Shown one piece after another: positions 10,455 to 19,414 of a DNA stretch of 64,000 nt. Source of the DNA: Hyphomicrobiales bacterium. GTDB taxonomy: Bacteria > Pseudomonadota > Alphaproteobacteria > SPJN01. Under the pieces are notes generated by a model. The model was not told where the DNA came from and made no database searches. It worked only from the letters and a program-made list of their open reading frames with translations. The first letter of the stretch is position 1. Every line of letters begins with the position of its first letter. The stretch covers positions 1-64,000 of the forward strand of contig SPJN01000029.1 in the NCBI GenBank assembly GCA_006844605.1, in the 5' to 3' direction. A program made the position numbers and the translations under genes.

Positions 10455-10563
10455 AGGCGATTCTCCAACAGTCTGATCCAGCTACTGTAGCATGAGACCA
10501 GGCAAGTAATAAGCTGTTGAAGAGTATATAAGAACCGCACAGCCGGACAACAAGGTCAGCGGG

Positions 10564-10974
10564 TTATTTAGTGCCACCTTCGGGACTATTGTCCTGTTGG
10601 GACTGCAACACCTGTTGCAGCGTCTGCCCGGTAATGTCCAGCGTTTCACGCACACGCTCAAACTGGGTGACCGTTCCGGTCACCATCATGACACCAACAC
10701 CAACCTGATGTTCGATAAAATCCTGAACGGTGCGAATACGGCCAAACGATTGTGCCACCGCAACCGCATCGGTCACTGTATCACGGACAAACTCCTGATT
10801 GAGTCGCGCCAAGGTTGATGTGCCTTCGGCCAGCACAGTCGCCCCTTCCTGCAGGACTTCAAGGCCACTTTGCCTATTATCTGCATCGGATATTTGTTCA
10901 ACTAAATCAGTTAGTAACGATGGCTTCCTAATTTCTGAAACCACTTCATCATCTATCTTTAAGCGTAACTTCAT
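10564..10974 (-). CDS. Phasin-like small protein
   Basis: About 136 aa, mostly predicted amphipathic helix without cysteine or membrane segments. The stretch with ARLNQEFVRDTV and RTVQDFIEHQ resembles phasin-type granule- or membrane-associated proteins, which usually carry 'TPQDLVELQ'-like motifs. The match is weak and the gene could be an unrelated hypothetical. An upstream in-frame start at 11055 would add 27 residues with poor codon logic. I prefer the ATG at 10974, preceded by GGGTGGG. Confidence 0.45.
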   Translation of the reverse strand: MKLRLKIDDEVVSEIRKPSLLTDLVEQISDADNRQSGLEVLQEGATVLAEGTSTLARLNQEFVRDTVTDAVAVAQSFGRIRTVQDFIEHQVGVGVMMVTGTVTQFERVRETLDITGQTLQQVLQSQQDNSPEGGTK

Positions 10975-11073
10975 CACCAACCCACCCATATGTTGCACCG
11001 CACCATCAGGGGATGGTTTGCGGGATATTAACGGCAAAGTCAAGATGGGTCGCATCCTTGAAACCTGGGCCGC

Positions 11074-11562
11074 TCACTCTCCCAACAAATGCGTCTTTGC
11101 GGCGTTCAGGCGGGCAGCCAGCTTTGTGTCACCGCCCTGGTCGGGGTGATGCTGCATCATCAGCTTCCGATGGGCCTGGCGAACATCATCATGGGTAAAC
11201 GGCTCTACCAACCCCAGCAATAAGACAGCTTCTGCGCGGCTGATCGCATCATTATCCTGCGCCGGCGGTGGCGATGCCTGCTTAGGGCCAGCCCCTGCCC
11301 CGTTACCACCCTGCTGATGAGGGGCCGGGCCCTGCTGCAACTTCAGGCGACGACGGGCAAGCAATGCCAACCCAGCACCACCCAGCACCAAACCGGGGAC
11401 AACACGGCCCGATAAAACAAAAAATCCGGAAAGGCCCAATGCGCCCCAACCGCCAGCCAAACGCAACTGGCTGGCCAATTTATGAACATCAGCATTCGCG
11501 CTGCGTTCACCGGCCAACAATGCCAACGCCAATACTATGCACCCAAGGGCAAGCCAGATCAT
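11074..11562 (-). CDS. Membrane-anchored J-domain protein, Tim14/Pam18-like
   Basis: Protein of 162 aa with two N-terminal hydrophobic segments (about 2-18 and 38-69), a Gly/Pro/Gln-rich linker, and a degenerate J-domain at the C-terminus. The HPD tripeptide that stimulates Hsp70/DnaK is at 139-141, in the context HHPDQGGDTKLAARLNAAK. That arrangement, with a J-domain at the very end after a membrane anchor and HPDxGG, resembles mitochondrial Tim14/Pam18 and its alphaproteobacterial relatives. It probably recruits DnaK to the inner membrane; client and process are unknown. It lies 23 bp after mipZ on the same strand. Confidence 0.8.
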   Translation of the reverse strand: MIWLALGCIVLALALLAGERSANADVHKLASQLRLAGGWGALGLSGFFVLSGRVVPGLVLGGAGLALLARRRLKLQQGPAPHQQGGNGAGAGPKQASPPPAQDNDAISRAEAVLLLGLVEPFTHDDVRQAHRKLMMQHHPDQGGDTKLAARLNAAKTHLLGE

Positions 11563-11585
11563 ATCGTTCTCCCTAATGATCGTGT

Positions 11586-12476
11586 TTAGATCATATAGGA
11601 ACGATCGGACACACCCTCAAGCTCAAGACAGGTTAAAAGTTCGCGCACTTCATTGCGCGCTGCAACATGGCTCATCGACATTTTGATGCCCGCATTGCTG
11701 TTTTTCAGATCCAGAAGCGTCAAACCCTTGGGGAACAATTCACGATAAATCACCCGCTCGTTAAAGCCGGGGGCAACGCGGAAGCCAATCCGTTCTGACA
11801 GAATATTCAACGCCTCGCCCACACGTTGCTTATTCTTGGCGTCGAATTGCTGCAATCGGTTGCGCATGACAATCCAGTCAATTGACCGCCGATCCCGCAT
11901 CATCCGCCGCTTGCGGCTATCCCAAACCAATTCCGCATACAGGCTCGGCTCCAGCACTTCATAGGTTTCCGGGTTGATGCGGCCCAGCAGATCAAAGTCC
12001 ACAAATGAATCGTTCATCGGCGTAATCAGGGTATCTGCAATGGAATGGCCCAGCCGCGCCAAATGCGTATCGGACCCGGGGCAATCAATGACGATAAAGT
12101 CCTTGGTATGCAGATGTTGATCAAGCAACCCCTGAAAGGCCGCGATCTCTTCCTTTTCTGCATCTGCTTTTGTCGGTGCTTCTGACAAGGTCAGGGTATG
12201 GAAGTCAGCACAAGGCAGCTTCACACCGTTGGTTTCGCAAAATGCCTTGCGATTTTCCATATAGCGCGTCAGGGACCGTTGCCGCCCATCAAGGTCAATC
12301 GTTGCCACCTTGTGGCCAATCGTCAGCAAGGACGTCACAACATGCATGGCCGTCGTTGACTTGCCAGAGCCGCCCTTTTCATTGCCCAACACAATAAAAT
12401 GCGCCCGATCGGTAACCCGTCCGGTTGCATAGCCCTTGGGCGCGTTGGGAATGGCACCGCTGATCGGATTGGACAT
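11586..12476 (-). CDS. mipZ: Division-plane positioning ATPase MipZ
   Basis: ParA/Mrp-type P-loop ATPase of 296 aa with the deviant Walker A GNEKGGSGKSTT near residue 34, a DLDGRQRSLTRY switch region and the IDCPG Walker B. In Caulobacter, MipZ forms bipolar gradients from ParB at the origins and blocks FtsZ assembly near the poles, so division occurs at midcell. Its presence points to alphaproteobacteria without a MinCDE reliance. The ATG at 12476 is preferred to one at 12497 because GCGGGG lies just upstream and homologues begin near here. The gene is divergent from panC. Confidence 0.93.
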   Translation of the reverse strand: MSNPISGAIPNAPKGYATGRVTDRAHFIVLGNEKGGSGKSTTAMHVVTSLLTIGHKVATIDLDGRQRSLTRYMENRKAFCETNGVKLPCADFHTLTLSEAPTKADAEKEEIAAFQGLLDQHLHTKDFIVIDCPGSDTHLARLGHSIADTLITPMNDSFVDFDLLGRINPETYEVLEPSLYAELVWDSRKRRMMRDRRSIDWIVMRNRLQQFDAKNKQRVGEALNILSERIGFRVAPGFNERVIYRELFPKGLTLLDLKNSNAGIKMSMSHVAARNEVRELLTCLELEGVSDRSYMI

Positions 12477-12510
12477 AGTACCCCGCATAAGAATCATCGC
12501 AAAAAGTGTG

Positions 12511-12539
12511 CCGGATCATGGGCAGGCTGGCCGATCCGG
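12511..12539. repeat. Inverted repeat between mipZ and panC
   Basis: CCGGATC (12511-12517) is repeated as GATCCGG (12533-12539) with 15 bp between, in the divergent intergenic region. It could be an operator or a leader hairpin for either gene. No poly-T follows on either strand. Confidence 0.25.
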
Positions 12540-12630
12540 TCAAGCGTCATAGTCGCGACATGGTTGCCGCTTGCAATGAACAAAAAACGGGGCATCATGC
12601 CGCTCTATCATTGCCTGAAGGACGTAGATA

Positions 12631-13506
12631 ATGGCCCTTGACCTAAATGCGAATTGCCTGCCCACCGCCCGTACCGTCGCAGATTTGCGCGACCAGGTGA
12701 AAGTTTGGCGCGCCGATGGGTTACGCATCGCATTGGTGCCAACAATGGGGGCGCTGCATATCGGGCACATGTCCCTGATCGAGGAAGCCAAAAAGCACGC
12801 GGACAAGGTGATCGTTTCAATCTTTGTTAACCCGACCCAGTTTGCCCCGCATGAAGATTTTGATGCCTACCCCCGGACAGAGAAGACAGATTCTGAACTG
12901 GTCAAAGACCATGGCGGTCATTTGATCTATGCCCCGTCCGGTACAGAAATGTACCCCGACGGCTTTTCAACCAGCATCAACATCACCGGCATCACAAATG
13001 GGCTGTGCGGCGACAGCCGCCCGCATTTCTTTGGCGGTGTGGCCATTGTGGTGTCAAAGCTGCTGTTGCAAGCACTGCCTGACGTCGCAATTTTTGGCGA
13101 GAAAGACTACCAGCAATTACAGGTCATCAAGCGCATGGTGGCAGACCTGAACATACCGGTTGAGGTAGTCGGTGCCCCATTGGTACGCGATGAGGACGGC
13201 CTGGCCACATCATCGCGCAACAAGTATTTGACCGCACAGGACCGCCAGCAGGGTTTGGCTCTGCACAAGGCGCTGGCAAATGTGGCCACACTGGTGAAAA
13301 ACGGCAAAACCGCTGCTGACGCGCTGAAAGCAAGCGAGGCCATTTTGAACGACGCAGAAATTACATCATGGGACTATTTTGAGGTGCGCGATGCCAGTGA
13401 CCTGACGCTGGTCGACGGCCCGGTAACACGCCCTGCCCGCGCCTTTATCGCCACGCAGGTCGGCAAGGCACGGCTGATTGACAATTGGCCTATCGACCCA
13501 GCCTGA
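12631..13506 (+). CDS. panC: Pantothenate synthetase (pantoate-beta-alanine ligase)
   Basis: Enzyme of 291 aa joining pantoate and beta-alanine with ATP to make pantothenate, the coenzyme A precursor. It shows PTMGALHIGHMSLI (HIGH motif, 43-46), SIFVNPTQF, FFGGVAIVVSKL, FGEKDYQQL and the SSRNKYL loop. AAGGA lies 8 nt before the ATG. The partner panB sits 27 kb away on the other strand (40644), so the two are not an operon here. The 3' end overlaps the convergent DUF389 gene by 17 bp. Confidence 0.97.
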   Translation: MALDLNANCLPTARTVADLRDQVKVWRADGLRIALVPTMGALHIGHMSLIEEAKKHADKVIVSIFVNPTQFAPHEDFDAYPRTEKTDSELVKDHGGHLIYAPSGTEMYPDGFSTSINITGITNGLCGDSRPHFFGGVAIVVSKLLLQALPDVAIFGEKDYQQLQVIKRMVADLNIPVEVVGAPLVRDEDGLATSSRNKYLTAQDRQQGLALHKALANVATLVKNGKTAADALKASEAILNDAEITSWDYFEVRDASDLTLVDGPVTRPARAFIATQVGKARLIDNWPIDPA

Positions 13507-14536
13507 ACAACGCGTCCCCAAAAAAGTTGTAGGGCTCGCTAAAGCCGATTAGCACCACCAACGCGCCAATCAAAAACAACCAGACGGCCATTGTCACCAT
13601 ATTGACGCCGCGCGCGCCCTTTTGTTCCTGCAAGGTTCGGGGCCGCAAGCCGCGATACAGAAATACAATCTGTGCCGCAAAACCGACTGAGGCAAGGTTC
13701 ACCGCCAACAAAGTTGCCGCCTTGATAGCCGCATCAATGTTGCCCAGCCCCAACAAAAAGCCACACACAACCGCCGGCGGCAATAAGGCCACCGCAACCA
13801 TCACGCCAACTAGGGCGCTGGCTGTCCCTGACGATATTGACAGGACCGCCGCGGCACCTGACGCAAGCGCCAAAACAAACGCATCAAACCCAACCAATGT
13901 GCGGGCCTGCAATTCATACCCCGATGCATCCACGCCGAATAAAAAGGCCCACAATGCAGCCAGCCCAATGGCAAGGCCCAGTCCGATGGACAACGTAATG
14001 CCTGACCGCCATATGACGGCCTTATCCCCAAGCACAGACCCGAACGAGAAAGCCAGCATCGGTCCCAAAAGAGGCGCAATCACCATCGCGCCAATGATCA
14101 CCGCAACAGAGTTTGTGACCAACCCGATACCCGCGACGATCGTTGATAAGATAACGAATAGCAAATAATTGGAGGTCAGCTGACCGCCTTCCACCATGTC
14201 GAGGTAAAGCTCTTCCCGCGTCACTGACGCGCTTTTGCGAAAGGTCGGTCGCGATTCAATTTGCGCTGCAACAGCAGCAGGTATCGCAGTAACCACGCCT
14301 TCGACAGGGATTAAAACCAAACGCCATGTATCGGTGCCGCCAAACAGTGTCTGGCAGGCATCTATGATGGTCTGTTGCTTATGGCGGTCAACCAACAGCC
14401 TGACGATACAGCGGCTATTGTCATCATCAACATTGGTCCAGATATCACGCGCGCCATGTTTTTCAGCGATGGCCCGAATTGAGTCTTCATGCCCGGCGGG
14501 GGCTGTAACCTCAATGATACGCATTGAACATTTCAT
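13490..14536 (-). CDS. DUF389 family membrane protein
   Basis: Protein of 348 aa with a soluble N-terminal domain (about 1-90, starting RIIEVTAPAG) followed by about six membrane segments containing the conserved NSVAVIIGAMVIAPLLGP and a TREELYLDMVEGG linker. This is the DUF389/TIGR00341 pattern; function is not established. A second ATG at 14524 would give the more usual start MRIIEV. The 5' end overlaps the dinB-like gene by 26 nt and the 3' end overlaps panC, so the gene is tightly packed. Confidence 0.85.
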   Translation of the reverse strand: MKCSMRIIEVTAPAGHEDSIRAIAEKHGARDIWTNVDDDNSRCIVRLLVDRHKQQTIIDACQTLFGGTDTWRLVLIPVEGVVTAIPAAVAAQIESRPTFRKSASVTREELYLDMVEGGQLTSNYLLFVILSTIVAGIGLVTNSVAVIIGAMVIAPLLGPMLAFSFGSVLGDKAVIWRSGITLSIGLGLAIGLAALWAFLFGVDASGYELQARTLVGFDAFVLALASGAAAVLSISSGTASALVGVMVAVALLPPAVVCGFLLGLGNIDAAIKAATLLAVNLASVGFAAQIVFLYRGLRPRTLQEQKGARGVNMVTMAVWLFLIGALVVLIGFSEPYNFFGDALFRLGR

Positions 14537-15026
14537 CCATCAGGACAGGCGGCACATCCAACACCGGCCCCTCCTGCCCCAATTGGGTCAACAGGCAGTG
14601 AACCTGCCCGCGATGATGGGTGCCGTGATTAAACAATTGCGTATAAACCATAACCCGATGGGGCACTTCCATCGCTGTGCCATCAATCATGCTCCACGAC
14701 AGCGGCGACATGATGTTTTCTTTCGTCATGTCATTTGTGAAATTGATGACCCGCTGGTCATGTTCTTTTTGCAAACCGCGCAGTTCCGCGAAATCTTCGC
14801 TTATAATTGTACGATGCTTGTACCCACGATTGGGCGCGCCGACAAAGCGGTCCGTCCACAAACGATCAACAACCAGAATGTGATTCAGGCTATTGTGAAT
14901 CGATCCAAAAAACGCCCCCATATCCTTGCGGCGCTGCTCATCGGTTAGTTGGGCGCAAGCGTCATAAACAGCATCATTTGCCCGTGCGTGATAACGGGCC
15001 ATCATTTGAAAGTATCGGGGATTCAC
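14511..15026 (-). CDS. DinB-family metal-binding protein
   Basis: Four-helix-bundle protein of 171 aa. The three histidines that usually hold the metal in the DinB/YfiT fold are visible: H49 in NHILVVD, and H134 and H138 in FNHGTHHRGQ. Members include thiol transferases and hydrolases; a role for this one cannot be fixed. Its ATG overlaps the stop of the TfoX-like gene (ATGA) and its end overlaps the DUF389 gene, so it is part of the tail of the suf transcription unit or of a small operon behind it. Confidence 0.85.
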   Translation of the reverse strand: MNPRYFQMMARYHARANDAVYDACAQLTDEQRRKDMGAFFGSIHNSLNHILVVDRLWTDRFVGAPNRGYKHRTIISEDFAELRGLQKEHDQRVINFTNDMTKENIMSPLSWSMIDGTAMEVPHRVMVYTQLFNHGTHHRGQVHCLLTQLGQEGPVLDVPPVLMDEMFNAYH

Positions 15027-15397
15027 AGCATGTCCTTTCGCTTACGCTTTGATGGCGGCTTTTTGGCATCTTCGCGAAAGGCAGCATCAATAGCAAGCCG
15101 CGCCCAGTCATTCAGGTCATCGGGGTCGTCAAAACAGCTTTCGGGCATTTGCCGAAACGACATTACGGCGCGGCGGCCATTTTGTGTTTCATAGACAAAT
15201 GGCTCCAACCCCTTTGCTTCAAAATGAGGGTCGCTTGCAGCATCAACCTTTAGATAAATCGTGTCGCCTGCATAAAGCGCGATCATGACATTTTGATAAA
15301 AAATACCCGCGCCGCCGAACATGCGCCGGACGGCGACATGGCCCACAGAGTCAAACAATTCGACCAGATAGCTCGCGAATTGGGGAGAGATTGCCAC
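15023..15397 (-). CDS. TfoX N-terminal domain protein
   Basis: Protein of 124 aa with the TfoX-N signature VRRMFGGAGIFYQNVMIAL and a later LYLKVD-like segment. It lacks the C-terminal helical TfoX domain of the competence regulator, so it is one of the many single-domain members of unknown function. The C-terminus is a short basic tail (KKPPSKRKRK). It starts 18 bp after sufA and overlaps dinB by 4 nt. Confidence 0.85.
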   Translation of the reverse strand: MAISPQFASYLVELFDSVGHVAVRRMFGGAGIFYQNVMIALYAGDTIYLKVDAASDPHFEAKGLEPFVYETQNGRRAVMSFRQMPESCFDDPDDLNDWARLAIDAAFREDAKKPPSKRKRKDML

Positions 15398-15415
15398 GCA
15401 GCCCCCTTGTGCGGT

Positions 15416-15832
15416 TTAGGATTTGTCGACAGCAAGCGGCGGCGGAATGACACCCATTTCTTCCAAGGTTTGTGGCGTGTTGCCATCAATGGAAAAGGAC
15501 ACGCTTTCCCCACAGCCGCAACGGCTGGCTTCATTCGGGTTGGTGAAAACAAAGCCGCTTTCAAACTTGTTTTCTTCCCAATCCATTTGTGTCCCAAGAA
15601 GATACAGGATTGCCTTTGGGTCAATCAGGACACGGACGCCTTTATCCTCGACCACTTCATCCATCGGACTGACGTCTTCAGCATAATCCATTGAATAGGT
15701 GAAGCCGGCGCAACCGCCTGATTTCAGGCCCAAACGCAGGCCGACATAATCCTTGTCCGCCCCATCCATGATGGACCGCACATGGTCAGCTGCTGATTGG
15801 GTCAGCGTAATTGCCTGTGGTCTTTCGCGCAT
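15416..15832 (-). CDS. sufA: A-type Fe-S carrier protein SufA
   Basis: HesB/IscA-family protein of about 138 aa that receives Fe-S clusters from SufBCD and passes them to apo-proteins. The three cluster-binding cysteines are visible in GGCAGFTY and the C-terminal RCGCGES. The frame is open upstream to a TTG at 15859, but AAGGG sits 7 nt before the ATG at 15832 and only one base before the ATG at 15838, so 15832 is the best start. It is the last recognisable suf gene, directly after sufT. Confidence 0.93.
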   Translation of the reverse strand: MRERPQAITLTQSAADHVRSIMDGADKDYVGLRLGLKSGGCAGFTYSMDYAEDVSPMDEVVEDKGVRVLIDPKAILYLLGTQMDWEENKFESGFVFTNPNEASRCGCGESVSFSIDGNTPQTLEEMGVIPPPLAVDKS

Positions 15833-15859
15833 TGTCATACCCTTAACGTAATCATCCAA

Positions 15860-16228
15860 TCAGAACATATCAAGAAGCAGCCGCGCTTCTTCTGACATGC
15901 GGGACTTATCCCACGGCGGTGACCAGACAAGGTCTACTGCCACTTCTGACACACCATCCACCTGTTCGATCGCCTTTGCCACATTGCGCGGAATGATGTC
16001 CGCAACGGGGCAATTGGGGGCGGTAAGGGTCATATCAACATCGACCTTACCATCCACATCAACGTCCAACCGATAAATTAGCCCTAATTCCCAAACATCG
16101 ACGGGGATTTCAGGGTCATAAACTGTTTTGATGCCTATGATCACATCGTCACGCAATTGGGCCGGGTCGATCAGACTACCCTGACCGGCCTTGGCGCTTT
16201 CAACAAGATCAAACAGGCTACCACTCAT
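15860..16228 (-). CDS. sufT: SufT (MIP18/DUF59 family Fe-S maturation protein)
   Basis: Protein of 122 aa with the DUF59 core: TVYDPEIPVDVWELGLIY, TLTAPNCPVAD containing the conserved Cys, and VDLVWSPPWD. SufT assists delivery of Fe-S clusters when demand is high. Its ATG overlaps the sufS stop by 4 nt. It lacks the extra N-terminal SufT extension of longer versions. Confidence 0.92.
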   Translation of the reverse strand: MSGSLFDLVESAKAGQGSLIDPAQLRDDVIIGIKTVYDPEIPVDVWELGLIYRLDVDVDGKVDVDMTLTAPNCPVADIIPRNVAKAIEQVDGVSEVAVDLVWSPPWDKSRMSEEARLLLDMF

Positions 16229-17448
16229 ACCAGCATGCCTTCTGCTTTTTCGAGCGCCGCCAAAAAGGCATCAACATCCTCAGCTGTGTTGTAAAGCCCA
16301 AAGGACGCCCGCGCCGTTGCCGTAACGCCCAAACGGGCCATCAATGGCTGGGCACAATGATGGCCAGACCTAACCGCAACGCCCTGCCGGTCAAGCAATG
16401 TCGCCACGTCAGAAGCATGTGCCCCCCTGACGTTAAACGATACAATCGCCCCCTTGTCCTGCACATTGCCGTAAGTCTCGACAGATTGCAGATTGGCAAG
16501 CCCCGCCATCGTGCGGTCAAGCAAGGCACGCTCATGGGTCATGATCGCCCCCCGGTCGAACTGTTCCAGATAATCGATGGCTGCTGTCAGGCTGACAATT
16601 TCTACAATCGCAGGCGTCCCTGCCTCAAACCTGTGGGGAACCTTTCCGTAAGTGACAGCATCTTCTGCCACCTGATCAATCATCTCCCCGCCACCTTGGA
16701 AGGGAGACATGCTATCCAATATCTCAGCCCTTGCCCAAAGCGCACCAACACCGGTGGGGCCATAAAGTTTATGGGCAGAAAAGACGTAGAAGTCACAACC
16801 CAGTTCCTGCACATCCACCGGGAAATGCGGCACGGCCTGACAGCCATCCAGCAGCACGGGCACATTGCGGGCCTTCGCGAGTTTCACAATCTGTTTTACC
16901 GGGTTGATCGTGCCAAGGGCGTTTGACATATGCCCCATTGCGACCAGCTTCGTCTTGTCTGTGAACGCCGCCTGATACGCTTCCATGTCGAGGCTATGAT
17001 CCGCCCGCAGAGGCACCCACTTCAAGACAACGCCCTTGCGTTCCCGCAAGAAGTGCCACGGCACAATATTGGCATGATGTTCAGCGACAGAGAGGATAAT
17101 CTCATCCCCCTCGTCAAACCGATCCATCGCCCAGCCATAGGCAACAAGATTCACTGCCTCAGTCGCGCCGCGTGTGAAAATCACTTCATTCACATCGCCC
17201 GCACCAACGAAGTCAGCAACACGCGCGCGTGATGCCTCCATCAAATCGGTCGCCTTATTCGATAGATAATGAATACCCCGATGCACATTGGCATAGGAAC
17301 TTTCCATAACATCGACCATCGCATCCATAACGGCGCGCGGCTTTTGCGCTGACGCGGCACTATCAAGATAGACCAGCGGTTTGCCGTGGGCCTTAGTCGC
17401 CAAAATGGGAAAATCAGCGCGCGCCTTATAGGGATCGAATGACGTCAT
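16225..17448 (-). CDS. sufS: Class II cysteine desulfurase SufS
   Basis: PLP enzyme of 407 aa that takes sulfur from cysteine as a persulfide for Fe-S assembly. PLP-binding Lys is in FSAHKLYGPTGVG; the catalytic Cys is in RSGHHCAQPL, a class II (SufS/CsdA) loop. Class II enzymes normally need SufE or SufU as acceptor; neither is in this window. Start and stop overlap sufD and sufT by 4 nt each, so the three are translated together. Confidence 0.96.
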   Translation of the reverse strand: MTSFDPYKARADFPILATKAHGKPLVYLDSAASAQKPRAVMDAMVDVMESSYANVHRGIHYLSNKATDLMEASRARVADFVGAGDVNEVIFTRGATEAVNLVAYGWAMDRFDEGDEIILSVAEHHANIVPWHFLRERKGVVLKWVPLRADHSLDMEAYQAAFTDKTKLVAMGHMSNALGTINPVKQIVKLAKARNVPVLLDGCQAVPHFPVDVQELGCDFYVFSAHKLYGPTGVGALWARAEILDSMSPFQGGGEMIDQVAEDAVTYGKVPHRFEAGTPAIVEIVSLTAAIDYLEQFDRGAIMTHERALLDRTMAGLANLQSVETYGNVQDKGAIVSFNVRGAHASDVATLLDRQGVAVRSGHHCAQPLMARLGVTATARASFGLYNTAEDVDAFLAALEKAEGMLV

Positions 17449-18638
17449 GCACCCGCACCCTTCACTATCGCATCAAAGCGCGCCTGCAATGCTTCACGCA
17501 GAATAGCAGCCAACCGCTCTCCATCGGGCCAATCGGCCAAGGGCAGCAGCACATCATCCAAAAAAGCCGCAATCAATAATGCACGCGCCTGCCGTTCCGG
17601 TATCCCGCGAGAGCGCAGATAGAACAACGCATCTGCGTCCAGCGCCCCACATGTGGCCCCATGACTGCACACAACTTCGTCCGCAAAAATCGTCAATTCA
17701 GGCTTTTGATGAATGGTTGCGGTGGCGTCAAGCAGCAGGCTTTTGGACAAAAGATGCGCATCGGTATCGTCTGCGCCCTCAGCCACATTGATCAGCCCCT
17801 GCATAACGCCATGCGCCTTATCTGCAGCAACCATTTTATAAAGCTGATGGCTGTCACAATGGGCAATCGCGTGATTGGTTCGCGCCGACAAATCAAAGTG
17901 GTCCTGCCCATCCAACAGGGCCGCAGCGTTCATCCGCATATGGCACCCCGGCGCCGACAGGTTGGCATCAACCGTCACGCGGGTTTGCCCGGCATTCAAA
18001 ATCACACTCACCTGTTCATAGGTGGCATCGCGCCCAACCGTGACAGAAAGTTCTGTCAGATCGGCACTGTCAGCAGGGCTATCCTTCAGGCGCACATGGC
18101 GCAGCTTGGCCCCGTCTTCCAAGGTAATAGACAACAGCGTTTGGGAGAGGCCATCAGCAACTGACGATTCCATCAATGTCAGCGTCGCAAACTTTTTCAC
18201 GGTAATCGCAACAGCGTTTGCACCACCTTCGTTCAAAATGTGCAGCGGTTCTGCTGCGCCCTCTTCAATCGTCAGGGCGACGCTACCAGTGGCAGCACCG
18301 GACCGCAGCGCCGACAGGCCATCTGTGATGGCAAAGTCTGTTCGGTCAGCATGGGCAACACCGCTTGGCAAGGCACCAACCATCGCACCGCCCTTTGACA
18401 AGGTAATTTGCGGCGAGACAGCATCTGTCAGACAAGATGCCTTTGCATTGCTGTTGGAGGCACCAAGGAATCGCCGCAGGTCGGTATATTTCCACGCCTC
18501 AACCCGTTTTGAGGGCAAGCCAAGCTCCGCCAGCGCCTTCGCACCAGCTACGCGCGCGTCTGCAATGCCTGCATCCTGTGGCGCATTCGCCGCCAACCAG
18601 GCGATGCCTTCATCAACAAATTTTGTCTGGTCAGCCAT
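17445..18638 (-). CDS. sufD: Fe-S assembly scaffold subunit SufD
   Basis: Beta-helix protein of 397 aa that pairs with SufB in the SufBC2D scaffold. The C-terminal region has the SufB/D hallmark around EVVCSHGATCGALDADALFYLRSRGI, followed by ARALLIAAF. The N-terminal part is divergent, as usual for SufD. Its ATG shares one base with the sufC stop and its end overlaps sufS by 4 nt. Confidence 0.95.
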   Translation of the reverse strand: MADQTKFVDEGIAWLAANAPQDAGIADARVAGAKALAELGLPSKRVEAWKYTDLRRFLGASNSNAKASCLTDAVSPQITLSKGGAMVGALPSGVAHADRTDFAITDGLSALRSGAATGSVALTIEEGAAEPLHILNEGGANAVAITVKKFATLTLMESSVADGLSQTLLSITLEDGAKLRHVRLKDSPADSADLTELSVTVGRDATYEQVSVILNAGQTRVTVDANLSAPGCHMRMNAAALLDGQDHFDLSARTNHAIAHCDSHQLYKMVAADKAHGVMQGLINVAEGADDTDAHLLSKSLLLDATATIHQKPELTIFADEVVCSHGATCGALDADALFYLRSRGIPERQARALLIAAFLDDVLLPLADWPDGERLAAILREALQARFDAIVKGAGA

Positions 18639-19408
18639 TACGCAGTTAACCCCTGCTGAATATCGACATAGCCAGTTTTTTCAAGCTCCAGCGCCAAGCT
18701 CTTGTCGCCCGATTTAACGATCTTGCCGTCAGCCAAAACATGCACAAAGTCAGGCACGATATAGTCCAGCAACCGCTGATAATGGGTAATAACCAAAAAG
18801 CCCTTGTCAGGCCCGCGCAGGGCGTTGACGCCATCGGCAACAACGCGTAGCGCATCAATATCAAGACCGGAGTCTGTTTCGTCCAGCACACACATGCTGG
18901 GGGCCAGCATGGTCATTTGCAGCACTTCATTGCGCTTTTTCTCACCACCGGAAAACCCAACATTAACAGCGCGCTTCAACATCTCGTCCGTGATGTTCAG
19001 CGGTTTGGCAGCAGCACGCATGGCCTTCAAGAAGCCAATAGCATCTAGCTCATCCTCACCACGGGCCTTGCGCTGTTCGTTCACAGCCGTCCGCAGGAAA
19101 GTGGCCGTGCCAACGCCGGGAATTTCAATCGGATATTGGAACGCAAGAAACAGGCCAATGGCGGCGCGTTCCTCAGGATTCATTTCGGTGATTTCCTGTC
19201 CCCGAAACTTGATCGATCCGCCTGTGATTTCATAGCCTTCACGACCGGCAATCACATAGGACAGCGTTGACTTACCAGCACCGTTCGGCCCCATAATGGC
19301 ATGAACCTCGCCCTCATTCACAGTCAGGGACAGCCCCTTCAAGATGGGCTTGTCTTCAACGCGGGCGTGAAGGTCATTGATTTCTAACAAAGGTGTACTC
19401 ACTGACAT
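18638..19408 (-). CDS. sufC: Fe-S assembly ATPase SufC
   Basis: ABC-type ATPase of 256 aa that powers the SufBCD scaffold. It has Walker A GPNGAGKSTLSYVIAG, the signature SGGEKKRNE in place of the transporter LSGGQ, Walker B VLDETDSGLDID and the switch His in VITHYQRLL. There are no membrane segments, consistent with a soluble complex. It lies 6 bp after sufB. Confidence 0.97.
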   Translation of the reverse strand: MSVSTPLLEINDLHARVEDKPILKGLSLTVNEGEVHAIMGPNGAGKSTLSYVIAGREGYEITGGSIKFRGQEITEMNPEERAAIGLFLAFQYPIEIPGVGTATFLRTAVNEQRKARGEDELDAIGFLKAMRAAAKPLNITDEMLKRAVNVGFSGGEKKRNEVLQMTMLAPSMCVLDETDSGLDIDALRVVADGVNALRGPDKGFLVITHYQRLLDYIVPDFVHVLADGKIVKSGDKSLALELEKTGYVDIQQGLTA

Positions 19409-19414
19409 AGGCTC

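Noticed and set aside
14235-14948. 237-codon ORF antisense to DUF389 and dinB-like genes
   Set aside because: Shadow across two real genes; no family resemblance.
18022-18717. 231-codon ORF antisense to sufD and sufC
   Set aside because: Lies opposite two certain suf genes; Ser/Ala/Arg-rich shadow.
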